DNA of 64,000 bases, from positions 155,495 through 219,494 of the forward strand of contig JYOD01000013.1 of the NCBI GenBank assembly GCA_000955785.1, given 5' to 3'. This stretch comes from Burkholderiaceae bacterium 16 (GTDB lineage Bacteria > Pseudomonadota > Gammaproteobacteria > Burkholderiales > Burkholderiaceae). Of this stretch, positions 9,261 to 17,746 are shown in pieces; the stretch's first letter is position 1, and every line of letters begins with the position of its first letter. The notes beneath the pieces are model-generated. The model made no database searches. It was given only the letters and a program-made list of their open reading frames with translations, and was not told where the DNA came from. Position numbers and translations under genes: made by a program.

Positions 9261-9399
9261 AGCCTAATGCGGCACGTTTTTGGACCGTTTCCGGTGCCTG
9301 CCTGTGGCACCTGTTTCAGGCAGGGAGATGTCCGAAACCAGCTTGCAGCCACTTCGGCTGCGGGGTTTAATCCGTGCACACGATCCTCGATGCCCTCAC

Positions 9400-10326
9400 A
9401 TGAAACCCGCCGACCTGATTCGCCTGCTCAGCCTTGCCGCCATCTGGGGCGCCAGTTTCCTGTTCCTGCGGATCGGGGCGCCGGTGCTCGGCCCGCTGAC
9501 TGCGGCCTTCCTGCGCGTACTGATCGGCGCAGTCACCCTTGCGGTCTGCCTGGCCCTTATGCGCGTGCGCTGGGATATGCGGGGCAAGTTGCGGCAGGTC
9601 ATGGCGCTGGGTGTGATCAACTCCGGCATCCCCTTCGTCATGTACTCGTTCGCGGCCCTCTGGCTGCCGGCGGGCTACTCGGCAGTGTTCAATGCGATGA
9701 CGCCGCTGATGGGTGTCCTGATCGGCGCAATGTGCTTTGGCGAACGCCTGACGCTGCCCAAGGCCGGCGGGGTCGTCCTCGGTGTGGCCGGCGTCGCGGT
9801 GCTGACCCGCACCGGTCCGGTGGCGTTTTCGCCGCAGGTGGTGCTCGGCGCCGCCGCCTGCCTGGTAGCGACCGCCTGCTATGGCCTGGCCGGCTTCCTT
9901 GCGCGGCGCTGGATTACCGCGCAAGGCGGGCTGGACAGCCGCCTGGTGGCGACTGGCAGCATGTTTGGCGCCAGCCTGTTCCTGCTGCCGTTCTGCGCGA
10001 TCGCGCTGGCGCGCGAAAACACATTGCCGGCTGCCGGGCCGGGCGTGTGGCTGGCGATGCTCGGGGTGGGGATGCTCTGCACGGCCATTGCCTACATCCT
10101 GTACTACCGCCTGATCGCCGACCTCGGACCGGTACGCTCGCTGACGGTCACCTTCCTGATCCCGCCGTTCGGCATCGTCTGGGGCGCCATTTTCCTTGGC
10201 GAGCAGTTGTCTTGGGCGCATGTGGCGGGCGGGGCGCTGATCGGCCTGGCCGTCTGGCTGGTGCTGCGGCCCACCGCCCCGGTCGCGGCCGGGGGCACGG
10301 CAGTGCCTGGGCCGGGCCGGTCCTGA
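9400..10326 (+). CDS. EamA/DMT-family membrane exporter
   Basis: A 308-residue inner-membrane protein with ten hydrophobic segments arranged as two EamA repeats (about 5-135 and 150-290), the classic drug/metabolite transporter layout. The first helix carries the family signature AAIWGASFLFLRI; the second repeat ends with PPFGIVWGAIFLGE. The start at 9400 is selected because it opens the first helix directly; no good ribosome-binding site is visible before it. Members export amino acids, nucleosides or toxic metabolites; the substrate cannot be read from sequence. It stands alone and converges with the MipA gene. Confidence 0.88.
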   Translation: MKPADLIRLLSLAAIWGASFLFLRIGAPVLGPLTAAFLRVLIGAVTLAVCLALMRVRWDMRGKLRQVMALGVINSGIPFVMYSFAALWLPAGYSAVFNAMTPLMGVLIGAMCFGERLTLPKAGGVVLGVAGVAVLTRTGPVAFSPQVVLGAAACLVATACYGLAGFLARRWITAQGGLDSRLVATGSMFGASLFLLPFCAIALARENTLPAAGPGVWLAMLGVGMLCTAIAYILYYRLIADLGPVRSLTVTFLIPPFGIVWGAIFLGEQLSWAHVAGGALIGLAVWLVLRPTAPVAAGGTAVPGPGRS

Positions 10327-10356
10327 GGACTGTGGGCCGTGCTATAAGGCCGCCGG

Positions 10357-11175
10357 CTAGCGGAAGCGGTAGGTCACCGCGGCCATGCCGGTCCACTGCT
10401 GACGCCGCTCGGTGATAGGGCTGCTGGCCGCATCGCCCTGCAATCGTGCAAATGTCACCGAGCCCAGCGCAGACCAGTTGTGCGAGATTTCATAGCTGAC
10501 GATGCCATTGGCATGCCATTCGCGCAGGCCAGCCCCCACGGCATGCGTGGGCAAGCCGGAGCGTGCGCTCTGGTCCGCCGTGACCCCGAAGAAGGTCTGC
10601 ATGTACTTGCTGTTGGTCCACGTCAGTCCCGGCCCCAAAGTGAATAGCCACTTACCCGCGGGCAGGCTGAACAGTATGTCGCCGTTTGCGATCAGGCCTT
10701 GTCCCTGGCCAGCGATATCCTGCGCGACATCCGCCGACAAGGTCACGAACGACACCTGTGCTTGCGCAAATGCCCGCGCCCGCACGGTCATGTTGACGTC
10801 GCCCAGGCCGTTCAGCCGGCTGTCGTCCTTGCTCTTGCGCCAGGTCGGGTCGAACTGGAAATCCGCGCCAACCTGCCAGATGTCGTTGTTGACAGCGTAG
10901 ACCCCGAGGAAATCGAAACCGCGCGAGAAGAAGCGGCCTTTGTAGTCGATGTCCTGGTAGATGATCGGGTAGATGAGCGAGTCACGGGCACCGGGGAATT
11001 TCGGTGAGACGTAGATGCCGGGGCCGGCGGAGATTTTCCAGTTGCCGGTGGTGGTAGCGGTGGAAACCGGTACATCGGGTACGTCGGGCATTTCGGGCGC
11101 TGCCCATGCGGCTGTGGTGCCCAGGGATAGGGCGAGAGCCAGGAGGGCGCGGCGGGGCGCCGGGTAGGTGGGCAT
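10357..11175 (-). CDS. MipA/OmpV family outer-membrane protein
   Basis: A 272-residue exported protein with a signal peptide of about 25 residues ending AWA. The mature chain is rich in alternating aromatic/polar strands and ends in a C-terminal aromatic (TYRFR), as beta-barrel proteins do. The motif GPGIYVSPKFPGARDS is typical of the MipA/OmpV family, members of which scaffold murein-synthesising enzymes or act as barrels induced by stress or metals. No partner peptidoglycan enzyme is near. An N-terminal PDVPDVP repeat follows the signal peptide. Confidence 0.87.
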   Translation of the reverse strand: MPTYPAPRRALLALALSLGTTAAWAAPEMPDVPDVPVSTATTTGNWKISAGPGIYVSPKFPGARDSLIYPIIYQDIDYKGRFFSRGFDFLGVYAVNNDIWQVGADFQFDPTWRKSKDDSRLNGLGDVNMTVRARAFAQAQVSFVTLSADVAQDIAGQGQGLIANGDILFSLPAGKWLFTLGPGLTWTNSKYMQTFFGVTADQSARSGLPTHAVGAGLREWHANGIVSYEISHNWSALGSVTFARLQGDAASSPITERRQQWTGMAAVTYRFR

Positions 11176-11337
11176 TGGGGGGCGCGGGGTAGCGGTTTGT
11201 GGGCCGCGCTGCGCGCGGGGGCAGGGGGATTTTAGCTGGATGTGGTGGGGGTGGCGGGGCGGGGGGTGTTCGTGTTGGTTTTTTGCCGGATATTGGGATT
11301 GGGACTGTTATGCAGCCGAAGCCGAAGCAAAAAAACA

Positions 11338-11607
11338 TCAAACCAGCCCCAACGCCCCCATCCCCTCAACATTAAACCTCTCCCTGACCATCACCACCAC
11401 CCGCCGCGCCAGCGGCAAACTCCTGACGGCTTCCTCCTCGCTCCGTCCGGGAAAATCCACTTCCGCGCTCCAGTTGCACCCGGTATGGTCAGGCCGGTGC
11501 ACGCACACCGCGTGCAACTGGCAACCCTGGCATCCAGGCTGCTCCCGCAGGCAGTCATTAAGCAAGCGTTTGAGTTCGGGCAGTGGTTTGGTCTGGCGAT
11601 CCATCAT
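11338..11607 (-). CDS. Small cysteine-rich protein next to a Fur paralogue
   Basis: An 89-residue protein starting MMDRQTKPLPELKRLL. Residues 20-45 contain five cysteines spaced C-x6-C-x2-C-x5-C-x8-C, suggestive of a metal or iron-sulfur site, though no family was recognised. A GGAG element lies just before the paired start codons (11607 and 11604); the second is at the better distance of six bases. It lies 94 bases downstream of the Fur paralogue in the same direction and may be co-transcribed, which would fit a metal-related role. That role is inference. Confidence 0.6.
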   Translation of the reverse strand: MMDRQTKPLPELKRLLNDCLREQPGCQGCQLHAVCVHRPDHTGCNWSAEVDFPGRSEEEAVRSLPLARRVVVMVRERFNVEGMGALGLV

Positions 11608-11701
11608 GGACTCCGGTTGCACGCCGGCACTCGCAGCAGACTGGCCGGGGCCGGGCGAGGCCGAGGTTCCGGGGGCGGCGGCAGGGGAACCGATGGCCGT
11701 C

Positions 11702-12142
11702 TCAGTTGATCGCCTTGTCGGCCCGGCATCCCGGGCAAAGGCCGTATAGCACCAGCATGTGCTCACGCAGCACAAAGGAATTGGCGGTGGCCACTTCGCG
11801 CTGGCGGGCTTCGATGGCTTCGTCGCGGAACTCTTCCACGCGCCCGCAGGCTACGCAGATGAGGTGATCGTGATGGCCGCCTTCATTAAGCTCGAATACC
11901 GCATGATCGGCTTCGAAGCTGTGGCGTAGCAGGATGTTGGCTTGCACGAGCTGGTTAAGCACGCGGTAGATCGTCGACAAGCCGGCATCGACTTCCTGCG
12001 CCAGCAGGATGCGGTAGACGTCTTCGGCACTGAGATGCCGGCGCGGGCTGGCGCGGAAGACTTCAAGCACGCGGACGCGCGGTGACGTTGCCTTCAGTCC
12101 GGCACGCTTGAGATCAATGGGTTCGATACTGTCGAGAGGCAT
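11702..12142 (-). CDS. Fur-family metalloregulator (second Fur paralogue)
   Basis: A 146-residue winged-helix repressor. It has the Fur features HLSAEDVYRILL (HTH entry), STIYRVLNQL (recognition helix), the HHDHLICVACG metal site and a C-terminal CPGC pair. The N-terminus could extend to ATG 12148 or 12178; ATG 12142 (MPLDSIEP) is chosen because homologues begin shortly before DLKRAGLKAT. Its divergence from the canonical MPSPADLKNIGLK-type Fur suggests a paralogue for iron, zinc or peroxide, which sequence alone does not decide. A Fur box lies about 450 bases upstream, which would allow autoregulation through a long leader. Confidence 0.88.
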   Translation of the reverse strand: MPLDSIEPIDLKRAGLKATSPRVRVLEVFRASPRRHLSAEDVYRILLAQEVDAGLSTIYRVLNQLVQANILLRHSFEADHAVFELNEGGHHDHLICVACGRVEEFRDEAIEARQREVATANSFVLREHMLVLYGLCPGCRADKAIN

Positions 12143-12685
12143 CAGCATACTGCGGCTTCGCGCCCGGAACGGGCGCATCTATCGGAAAGGAAGGTGCTCC
12201 GGCGGCGCGGCCGCGCCGCCTCGCGCTTTGCGCTGACGTACGCCATTGCGTGCCGTAGGAGTGCGGCGGGCGGCTTCCCGGCAGGAAGGCCACCCGCGGC
12301 TGCGAGCCGTGCTGGCATGGCTCGCGAAATAAAAAAATGGCTTGGCTTGTCGACCGAAGAGGCGATCGGGAAAGCGGGGTCTGGTTGCTTTCCCGATCCT
12401 CCGGTGACTGGCTACTGCCAAACGCTCCGCGGTACGGAGCGGTCCCCACAAAAGACGGTGATGGATGCCGCGTTGCGACACCACAAAATTCTGGTTGCCG
12501 CGGACTTGCCGCCGGCCTTGCTCGTGTCCCTTCTTGTCTCGCGCCGGGGGGCGTTTTGCTTGCCCCGCGTCAGACAGTGAAGCTATGGTAAATGGGAATT
12601 AATCTCATTACAAGGAAAATTTTCATCTTGTTTCGAAAGCGGGCGGGGAGCGGCAGGGTGGGCTGTGCGCCGGGAGCGAGAGCCG
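12143..12685. other. Gene-poor, hairpin-rich stretch between the Fur paralogue and the chemoreceptor
   Basis: No convincing coding frame is present on either strand; the open frames here have no family resemblance or good start. It contains a 12-base-pair stem (12364-12375 with 12387-12398, loop 11), a small TGGC/GCCA hairpin (12409-12420), a CGCTCCG/CGGAGCG hairpin (12423-12441) and a GGGGC/GCCCC hairpin near 12548-12566. It ends in an AT-rich block with a Fur box. Transcribed leftwards, this would be a structured leader of the fur-like gene or an independent iron-responsive RNA. Confidence 0.5.
12591..12609. promoter_or_regulatory. Fur box
   Basis: AATGGGAATTAATCTCATT matches 17 of 19 positions of the betaproteobacterial-style Fur site AATGAGAATnATTCTCATT. 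On the minus strand it sits in the spacer of a possible promoter: TTGTAA, 17 bases, then TACCAT, each 4/6 to consensus. The nearest gene in that direction is the Fur paralogue, about 450 bases away. Confidence 0.6.
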
Positions 12686-12726
12686 AAAAAACCGTGCGCC
12701 GGGCAGCGGGAAAGCCCCCGGCGCAC
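12686..12726 (-). terminator. Intrinsic terminator of the chemoreceptor gene
   Basis: The arms 12694-12703 (GTGCGCCGGG) and 12717-12726 (CCCGGCGCAC) pair perfectly over ten bases. On the minus strand they are followed by GGTTTTTT. It lies 93 bases beyond the chemoreceptor stop codon. Confidence 0.85.
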
Positions 12727-12818
12727 GAGAAGCGCGCGATAACGCATGCGCGGCTAGCGGCGCCGGGCTTGCCGGCTTCTGGCGCCGCTATCTACTGCCT
12801 TGTGACGGCCCGCGGGCC

Positions 12819-14375
12819 TCAGGCGCCCGCGAGCCGGAACGCGCCAACTGTGCGGTGCAGCGCATCGGCCTGGTCTTCAAGCGAGGCCGCCGCGGCCGCC
12901 GCCTGCTCCACCAGCGCGGCGTTCTGCTGCGCCATCTGGTCCATCTGCGTGACGGCCTGGTTGACCTGCTCGATGCCACCGGTCTGCTCTTCGGTGGCCG
13001 CCCGCATTTCGCCCATCAGGTCGGTAACGCGTTTGACGGCTTCCACGATCTCGTCCATGGCCTGGCCCGCTGTTTCCACCAGTGCCGAGCCCTCGTCCAC
13101 CCGCTGTGCGGAGTTGCCGATCAAGGCCTTGATCTCCTTGGCGGCGGTGGCGCTGCGCTGGGCCAGGCTGCGCACCTCGCCGGCCACCACCGCGAAGCCG
13201 CGGCCCTGGTCGCCGGCCCGGGCGGCTTCCACCGCGGCGTTGAGCGCGAGGATATTGGTCTGGAACGCGATGCCTTCGATTACGCCGATGATGTCGGCGA
13301 CCTTGCCCGAGGCCGCCTTGATATCGCCCATGGTGTTGACCACCTTGCTCACGATGGCGCCGCCGCGCACCGCGATCTCCGAGGCGCCCTCGGCCAGCCG
13401 GCTGGCCTGGCGCGCGTTATCCGCGCTCTGGCGCACGGTGCCGGTGAGTTGCTCCATGCTGGCCGCGGTCTGCTCCAGCGACGCCGCCTGTTCCTCGCTG
13501 CGCCGCGAGAGGTCGGCGTTGCCGGTGGCGATCTCCCTTGCCGCCCCGGCGATGGAATCGGCCGAGCTGCGGATGCTGCCGATCGCGCCGGTCAGCCGGG
13601 TTTGCATTCGCTGCATGGCGAACAACACGCTTTGCTGGTCGCCGGGGGCAGTGTGCACTTCGCTGGCCAGGTCACCTTCCGCGATACGCGCCGCGATGCG
13701 CGAAGTCAGGGCAGGCTCTCCGCCAAGCTGTTTCTGCAGGCCGTTGGCAATGCGCAGCACCACCACGGTCATGAGCGTGCCGATCCCCAGCAGCAGGGCG
13801 AGGGATTTGAACAGCGCCAGGCGGAATGCCGCATTGATATCGTCCAGGTAGACCCCGGCGATGAAATTCCAGTCCCACGGCTTGAAGTTCGCCACGTAGC
13901 TCAGCTTGGGCTGCGGCGCCTCGGCGCCGGGCTTGGCCCACAGGTAGTGCACATAGCCGCGTCCCACGCTCTTGCCAATCGCGGCGATTTCCCGGAACAG
14001 GTAGGTCCCGTTCGGATCCTTGGTGTCTTCCATGTTCTTGCCGTTCATTTCGGGCTTGAACGGATGCATCACCACGACCGCGTCGGAACGCATTAGCGTG
14101 AAGTAGCCGTCTTCGCCAAAGCGCATGGCGCGCACGCGCTCCAGGGCCTGCTGCCGGGCTTCTTCCATCGGCATCTTGCCGCTGCGCGCCAGCGCCTCGT
14201 ACGACTGCACGACAGACAGCGCGGTATCCGTGACGTGGGCCAGGTCGAGTTTCCTCTCTTCGAGCCGCAACTCGCGCATCTGCCAGGCATCCCACAGCGT
14301 CAGCCCGAGCAGGCAGACCCAGCTCAGGAGCAACGGCAACAGCAATTTCTTCCTCAGGCTCAGGCGTTCCAGCAT
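12819..14375 (-). CDS. Methyl-accepting chemotaxis protein with single Cache domain
   Basis: A 518-residue transmembrane chemoreceptor. GGGGGGAG sits five bases before ATG 14375. TM1 is at about 11-30, a periplasmic sCache_2-like domain at about 38-190 ([32 protein letters not shown] motifs), TM2 at about 190-212, a HAMP region to about 265, then the long coiled-coil signalling domain. The hairpin tip [20 protein letters not shown], which contacts CheA/CheW, is intact. There is no C-terminal NWETF-type pentapeptide for CheR tethering. sCache_2 receptors commonly sense short organic acids; the ligand here is unknown. It is monocistronic. Confidence 0.95.
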   Translation of the reverse strand: MLERLSLRKKLLLPLLLSWVCLLGLTLWDAWQMRELRLEERKLDLAHVTDTALSVVQSYEALARSGKMPMEEARQQALERVRAMRFGEDGYFTLMRSDAVVVMHPFKPEMNGKNMEDTKDPNGTYLFREIAAIGKSVGRGYVHYLWAKPGAEAPQPKLSYVANFKPWDWNFIAGVYLDDINAAFRLALFKSLALLLGIGTLMTVVVLRIANGLQKQLGGEPALTSRIAARIAEGDLASEVHTAPGDQQSVLFAMQRMQTRLTGAIGSIRSSADSIAGAAREIATGNADLSRRSEEQAASLEQTAASMEQLTGTVRQSADNARQASRLAEGASEIAVRGGAIVSKVVNTMGDIKAASGKVADIIGVIEGIAFQTNILALNAAVEAARAGDQGRGFAVVAGEVRSLAQRSATAAKEIKALIGNSAQRVDEGSALVETAGQAMDEIVEAVKRVTDLMGEMRAATEEQTGGIEQVNQAVTQMDQMAQQNAALVEQAAAAAASLEDQADALHRTVGAFRLAGA

Positions 14376-14596
14376 TGTTTCTCCCCCCGGTTTTTAGGTA
14401 TGGATTGACTCCACTCCTCCGCGATAACGGCGCCCGGGAAGGCAAACTTGACGCTATGGCGCTAGGGGATTTCCTCAGGTGTGGAAAGGGATTCAGGGCG
14501 ATCGGATGTCTCACGTGCACGTCGCCGCACAATATCTTTCGCGTCGTGGATATTCGCGCACTTGACCCGGTTGGACGGGCCAATTGCCTGGTGCGT

Positions 14597-15415
14597 TCAG
14601 CGGGCGTCCTTCGGCCGGTCGCCTTTGGGCCAGTCCTTTGCCCTGCCCGCATAATCTGGTCGCGGCTGCTGGGTGAAGTAGGCCGCGACATCCACGGCAT
14701 CCTGCGCCGATAGCGTTCCGCCCTGGCCGAGCGGCATATTGTGTTTGACGAAGCCGGCTGCCGTGTACATGCGTGCCATGCCGGCACCGACATTGAACGA
14801 GTCCTTGCCCCAGACTGGCGGGAAGATGTAGCCGCCTTGCGGGTTCCTGGTACCTTGGCCTTCCGCTCCATGGCAGGAGGCACATTGTGCTGCGTACACC
14901 GCCTTGCCATGCACACGGTCCGGCACCAGCGAGGTATCTATTTTTTCGAATCCTCTGCCAGTCACGTTCGTGCCAGTCGGGACGCCGGTGGAGAGCCACT
15001 TCATGTAGGACAGGATGGCATTCATCTCGGCCGAGTCGAATGGAAGCGGCTTGCCATTCATCGAGCGCTGGAAGCAGTCGTTAATGCGTTCCTGAAGCGA
15101 ATTGACCTTGGCGCTGCGGGACCGGTATTCCGGAAAGACGCCGGTGAGGCCTACCCAGGGCGACGCATATGCCGTTGTCCCGGCATTGAGGTGACAGCTT
15201 GTGCAATTCAGGCCATTGCCGACATTGCGGGGAAGTTGTTTATGGGTGTCCGTCAGCAACACCTTGCCGCGCTTGATGGCATCGCCCATCGGTCCCTTGG
15301 GAATCGATGCTTCGTCAGGCACGGGCATGGCCACGGTCGCCGGTTGTGAAAGTGCTGGCGCGCTGACTGCCGCCAGCAAGGCCATGGCCGCAGTGCCAAG
15401 TTTGATGGTGTTCAC
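14597..15415 (-). CDS. tsdA: TsdA-type dihaem cytochrome c, thiosulfate dehydrogenase family
   Basis: A 272-residue periplasmic dihaem cytochrome that probably oxidises thiosulfate to tetrathionate or runs the reverse reaction. A GTG start at 15415 is preferred over the upstream ATG because GGAGGAGA lies five bases before it and it opens a signal peptide ending near residue 24. Haem motifs are CTSCH at 71-75 and CASCH at 178-182. Cys114 in RINDCFQRSMNG corresponds to the axial cysteine ligand that marks TsdA's active-site haem. It lies downstream of the YeeE/YedE pair and the BigR-like repressor, all on the same strand, separated by 148 bases. It is a close relative of the C-terminal half of the cytochrome at 32.2-34.4 kb. 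Confidence 0.85.
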   Translation of the reverse strand: MNTIKLGTAAMALLAAVSAPALSQPATVAMPVPDEASIPKGPMGDAIKRGKVLLTDTHKQLPRNVGNGLNCTSCHLNAGTTAYASPWVGLTGVFPEYRSRSAKVNSLQERINDCFQRSMNGKPLPFDSAEMNAILSYMKWLSTGVPTGTNVTGRGFEKIDTSLVPDRVHGKAVYAAQCASCHGAEGQGTRNPQGGYIFPPVWGKDSFNVGAGMARMYTAAGFVKHNMPLGQGGTLSAQDAVDVAAYFTQQPRPDYAGRAKDWPKGDRPKDAR

Positions 15416-15563
15416 GAGTGTCTCCTCCGGAAAGGGTGTGCCGATGGGTTTGTGTTTGTATCTTTGTGGATCTGCACTTGGCGTGCTCTCCATCTGTTCA
15501 TCACTTGCCTAGTGTTGTCATCAACTAGCCCAGGTGGCTCCAGGCTGCAGCGAGCCCCGGGGT

Positions 15564-15995
15564 TTAAGCCCGTTGCATGCCCGATTTCATTCGCTCAATC
15601 ACCTCGAAGACGACCATGCCGGCCACCATGGCGGCGACGAAGCCCACGGCCTTCGGATAGCCCGCACCCATTGCAACCAGCGCGGGACCCGGGCAGAAGC
15701 CCGCCAGGCCCCAGCCGATGCCGAACGCGGTGCTGCCCAGGACAAGCCTCGGCGTTATCCCGGTGCTGGCCGGGAGTTGGACAGGCAGTCCCAGCAATGA
15801 GCGCTTGCGGCGCTTGGCAATGAAAAAAGCGAGCGAGCCGATGACTATCGCTCCGGCCATCACAAAGGCCAGGGAGGGGTCCCAGCGTCCCGCCAGGTCG
15901 AGGAAGCCCAGCACCTTGGCCGGATTGGCCATGCCAGAAACCATCAGGCCGATGCCGAAGAGCAGGCCGGCCAGCAATGCAGTGACGGCAGTCAT
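15564..15995 (-). CDS. YeeE/YedE-family membrane protein, second half-transporter
   Basis: A 143-residue protein with four hydrophobic segments. It resembles the PmpB-like partner of two-gene YeeE/YedE systems, which move sulfur compounds such as thiosulfate or sulfane sulfur. The [14 protein letters not shown] motif contains the conserved membrane cysteine typical of this family. A GGAGGCTG site precedes ATG 15995, one base after the stop of the upstream partner, so the two are translated together. Context between a sulfide-type ArsR repressor and TsdA supports sulfur transport or detoxification. Confidence 0.85.
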   Translation of the reverse strand: MTAVTALLAGLLFGIGLMVSGMANPAKVLGFLDLAGRWDPSLAFVMAGAIVIGSLAFFIAKRRKRSLLGLPVQLPASTGITPRLVLGSTAFGIGWGLAGFCPGPALVAMGAGYPKAVGFVAAMVAGMVVFEVIERMKSGMQRA

Positions 15996-15996
15996 G

Positions 15997-16431
15997 TCAG
16001 CCTCCAATCATGTGTCGTCCTACCAGGACGGTCAGGAAGCCCGCCGCCATGAAGGTCATGGTCGCGACCAGCGAACGCATGGACCCGCGCGAGATACCGC
16101 ACACGCCATGGCCGCTCGTGCAGCCGCTTGCGTAGCGGGTACCGATGCCGACCAGGAAGCCGGCGACCAGGATTTCGCCCCAGCAGGCCTGAATGTCGGG
16201 AGTCGCCGGCTTGCCAAGCAAGCTGGCGAGGACAGGAGCCGCGACCAACCCGACGAGGAAGGCCACGCGCCACGCCATGTCATTGCGCGGCGAGCTGAGC
16301 GTGCCCCCAAGGATGCCGCTGATGCCTGCAATCCGGCCGTTGAACAGGACGAGCACGGCAGCCGCCGCGCCGATGATGAGCCCTCCGGCCAGCGATAAGC
16401 CAGGTGTGAAATTACCCAGGTCAATCAACAT
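15997..16431 (-). CDS. YeeE/YedE-family membrane protein, first half-transporter
   Basis: A 144-residue protein with four hydrophobic segments, PmpA-like. The signature [23 protein letters not shown] holds two cysteines and is the family's sulfur-handling site. GGAGGCGGT lies directly before ATG 16431; a longer upstream reading is rejected because it would run back into the repressor gene. It is eight bases downstream of the repressor stop and one base upstream of its partner, so the three form an operon. The pair together equals one full-length YeeE/YedE transporter. Confidence 0.87.
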   Translation of the reverse strand: MLIDLGNFTPGLSLAGGLIIGAAAAVLVLFNGRIAGISGILGGTLSSPRNDMAWRVAFLVGLVAAPVLASLLGKPATPDIQACWGEILVAGFLVGIGTRYASGCTSGHGVCGISRGSMRSLVATMTFMAAGFLTVLVGRHMIGG

Positions 16432-16439
16432 ACCGCCTC

Positions 16440-16763
16440 CTACTTGGTGTTGGCACAAAACTGCTCATACAGCACAGCCATGACGGCAAGCGCCTCCTGG
16501 CTGGCAATGGAATAGAAGATGCTCTTCCCCTCGCGGCGCGTTGTCACCAGACCGTTTTCGCGGAGCACGGCGAGCTGCTGGGAAAGCGTCGGCTGCCGGA
16601 TGCCGAGCTGTTCTTCCAGTTCGCCGACGGACAACTCGCCCTGGGACAACTGGCACATCAGCAGCAGTCGGTCTTGATTTGCGAGCACCTTGAGCAGCGC
16701 GCAGGCTTGTGCGGCAGCGGCTTGCATGGTGCCAAGGTCAATGGCGGGATGGTTCTCGCTCAT
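16440..16763 (-). CDS. ArsR-family repressor of the BigR/SqrR reactive-sulfur type
   Basis: A 107-residue winged-helix dimeric repressor. The recognition region is RQPTLSQQLAVLRENGLV, followed by the wing TTRREGKSIFY. Two cysteines in the BigR/SqrR arrangement are visible: one in LLMCQLSQ (helix 2 region) and one in YEQFCANTK near the C-terminus. In that family a per- or polysulfide cross-links them and releases DNA. A third cysteine is at about residue 21. It leads the operon with the two YeeE/YedE genes and probably represses them through the AT-rich operator just upstream. Confidence 0.85.
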   Translation of the reverse strand: MSENHPAIDLGTMQAAAAQACALLKVLANQDRLLLMCQLSQGELSVGELEEQLGIRQPTLSQQLAVLRENGLVTTRREGKSIFYSIASQEALAVMAVLYEQFCANTK

Positions 16764-16782
16764 GGTCTGCCTTCAATTTCAA

Positions 16783-16818
16783 TATTGATAGTATATTAAT
16801 AAATATAATGTTTGTGAA
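16783..16818 (-). promoter_or_regulatory. Promoter and likely operator of the reactive-sulfur operon
   Basis: On the minus strand TTCACA (16813-16818) and TATACT (16790-16795) are 17 bases apart, and each matches the sigma-70 consensus at five of six positions. The -10 region is embedded in an AT-rich block unlike its surroundings that includes the palindrome TATTAATA, a natural place for the ArsR repressor to bind. Confidence 0.65.
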
Positions 16819-16907
16819 TAGAGTGTGTGGCGTCCAAACATGCAGGCGACCACGCAGGCGCCTGTAATGGAACGTAATCACCCGCCATGCGTCGCGTCAT
16901 TGCGGTT

Positions 16908-16926
16908 TCAAATGAGAACCATTATC
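16908..16926. promoter_or_regulatory. Fur box upstream of the PepSY/ApbE operon
   Basis: TCAAATGAGAACCATTATC matches the classical 19-base Fur consensus at 14 positions, including an unbroken CATTATC half and AATGA in the other half. It lies 112 bases before the first gene of a five-gene operon. Confidence 0.6.
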
Positions 16927-17037
16927 CTTTCGCCTATTTGCATAAGCCGTCACCCGAGACCGGGGAACATGGCGGCTGAGGCAGGCTGACAAGTGTGGCG
17001 CCAGGAAAAACAGGCTGCCGGGCGCCGGAAATTCGAC

Positions 17038-17673
17038 ATGACCGAAACATCGCTGGGGGCAGGCCAGCAGCAGCGGGCCTTCTGGCTCAAGCACCTGCAT
17101 CAGTGGCACTGGATCAGTTCGGCGCTTTGCCTGATCGGCATGCTGCTGTTTGCTGTCACCGGCTTTACGTTGAATCACGCCGGCCAGATAGAGGCTCGCC
17201 CGCAAGTGGTCACTCGCACTGCGACCGCGCCGGCTAGCCTGACGGCTGCCTTGCGCCAGGCCCGGCATGCCGACAAGGGTCCGGTGCCCGCGGCGCTCGG
17301 CGACTGGCTCACGCGGGAATTCGATATCGACGCCGGAGGCCGCGAGGCCGAGTGGTCGGGCGATGAGATCTACGTCGCGCTGCCCCGGCCGGGTGGCGAC
17401 GCCTGGGTCAGCCTGGCGCTGGACAGCGGCGAGGTGCAGTACGAGAAAACCACGCGCGGCTGGATCTCCTACCTGAACGACCTGCACAAGGGCCGCAACA
17501 CCGGCCGCGCCTGGAGTCTGTTCCTGGACGTGTTCGCCGCGGCCTGCCTGATCTTTAGCATCACCGGGCTGTTCCTGCTCAAGCTGCACGCCGGTGGCCG
17601 CATGGCGACCTGGCCGCTGGTCGGGCTGGGCCTGGTGGTGCCGCTGCTGCTGGCCCTGCTGTACATCCACTGA
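17038..17673 (+). CDS. PepSY-associated transmembrane protein, reductive iron operon
   Basis: A 211-residue inner-membrane protein with helices at about 21-45, 160-182 and 190-210 and a periplasmic PepSY-type domain between the first two. The sequence HQWHWISSALCLIG and the later SYLNDLHKGRN are typical of the iron-uptake PepSY membrane proteins (FoxB/PiuB-related), whose histidines are thought to hold haem for electron transfer. The GTG at 16993 is a possible longer start; ATG 17038 is preferred. It heads the five-gene operon, is preceded by a Fur box, and probably passes electrons to ferric-siderophore or another acceptor in the periplasm. Confidence 0.82.
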   Translation: MTETSLGAGQQQRAFWLKHLHQWHWISSALCLIGMLLFAVTGFTLNHAGQIEARPQVVTRTATAPASLTAALRQARHADKGPVPAALGDWLTREFDIDAGGREAEWSGDEIYVALPRPGGDAWVSLALDSGEVQYEKTTRGWISYLNDLHKGRNTGRAWSLFLDVFAAACLIFSITGLFLLKLHAGGRMATWPLVGLGLVVPLLLALLYIH

Positions 17674-17746
17674 GCGGCACCGCCAGCGAGCCGTGCCTTT
17701 AACGATCGCTTTCACAGTTTCACAGTTCACAGACGAGGACCCGTTT

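Noticed and set aside
12592..13851. Plus-strand frame beginning inside the Fur box
   Set aside because: It lies antisense to the chemoreceptor, has no ribosome-binding site and no recognisable domain.
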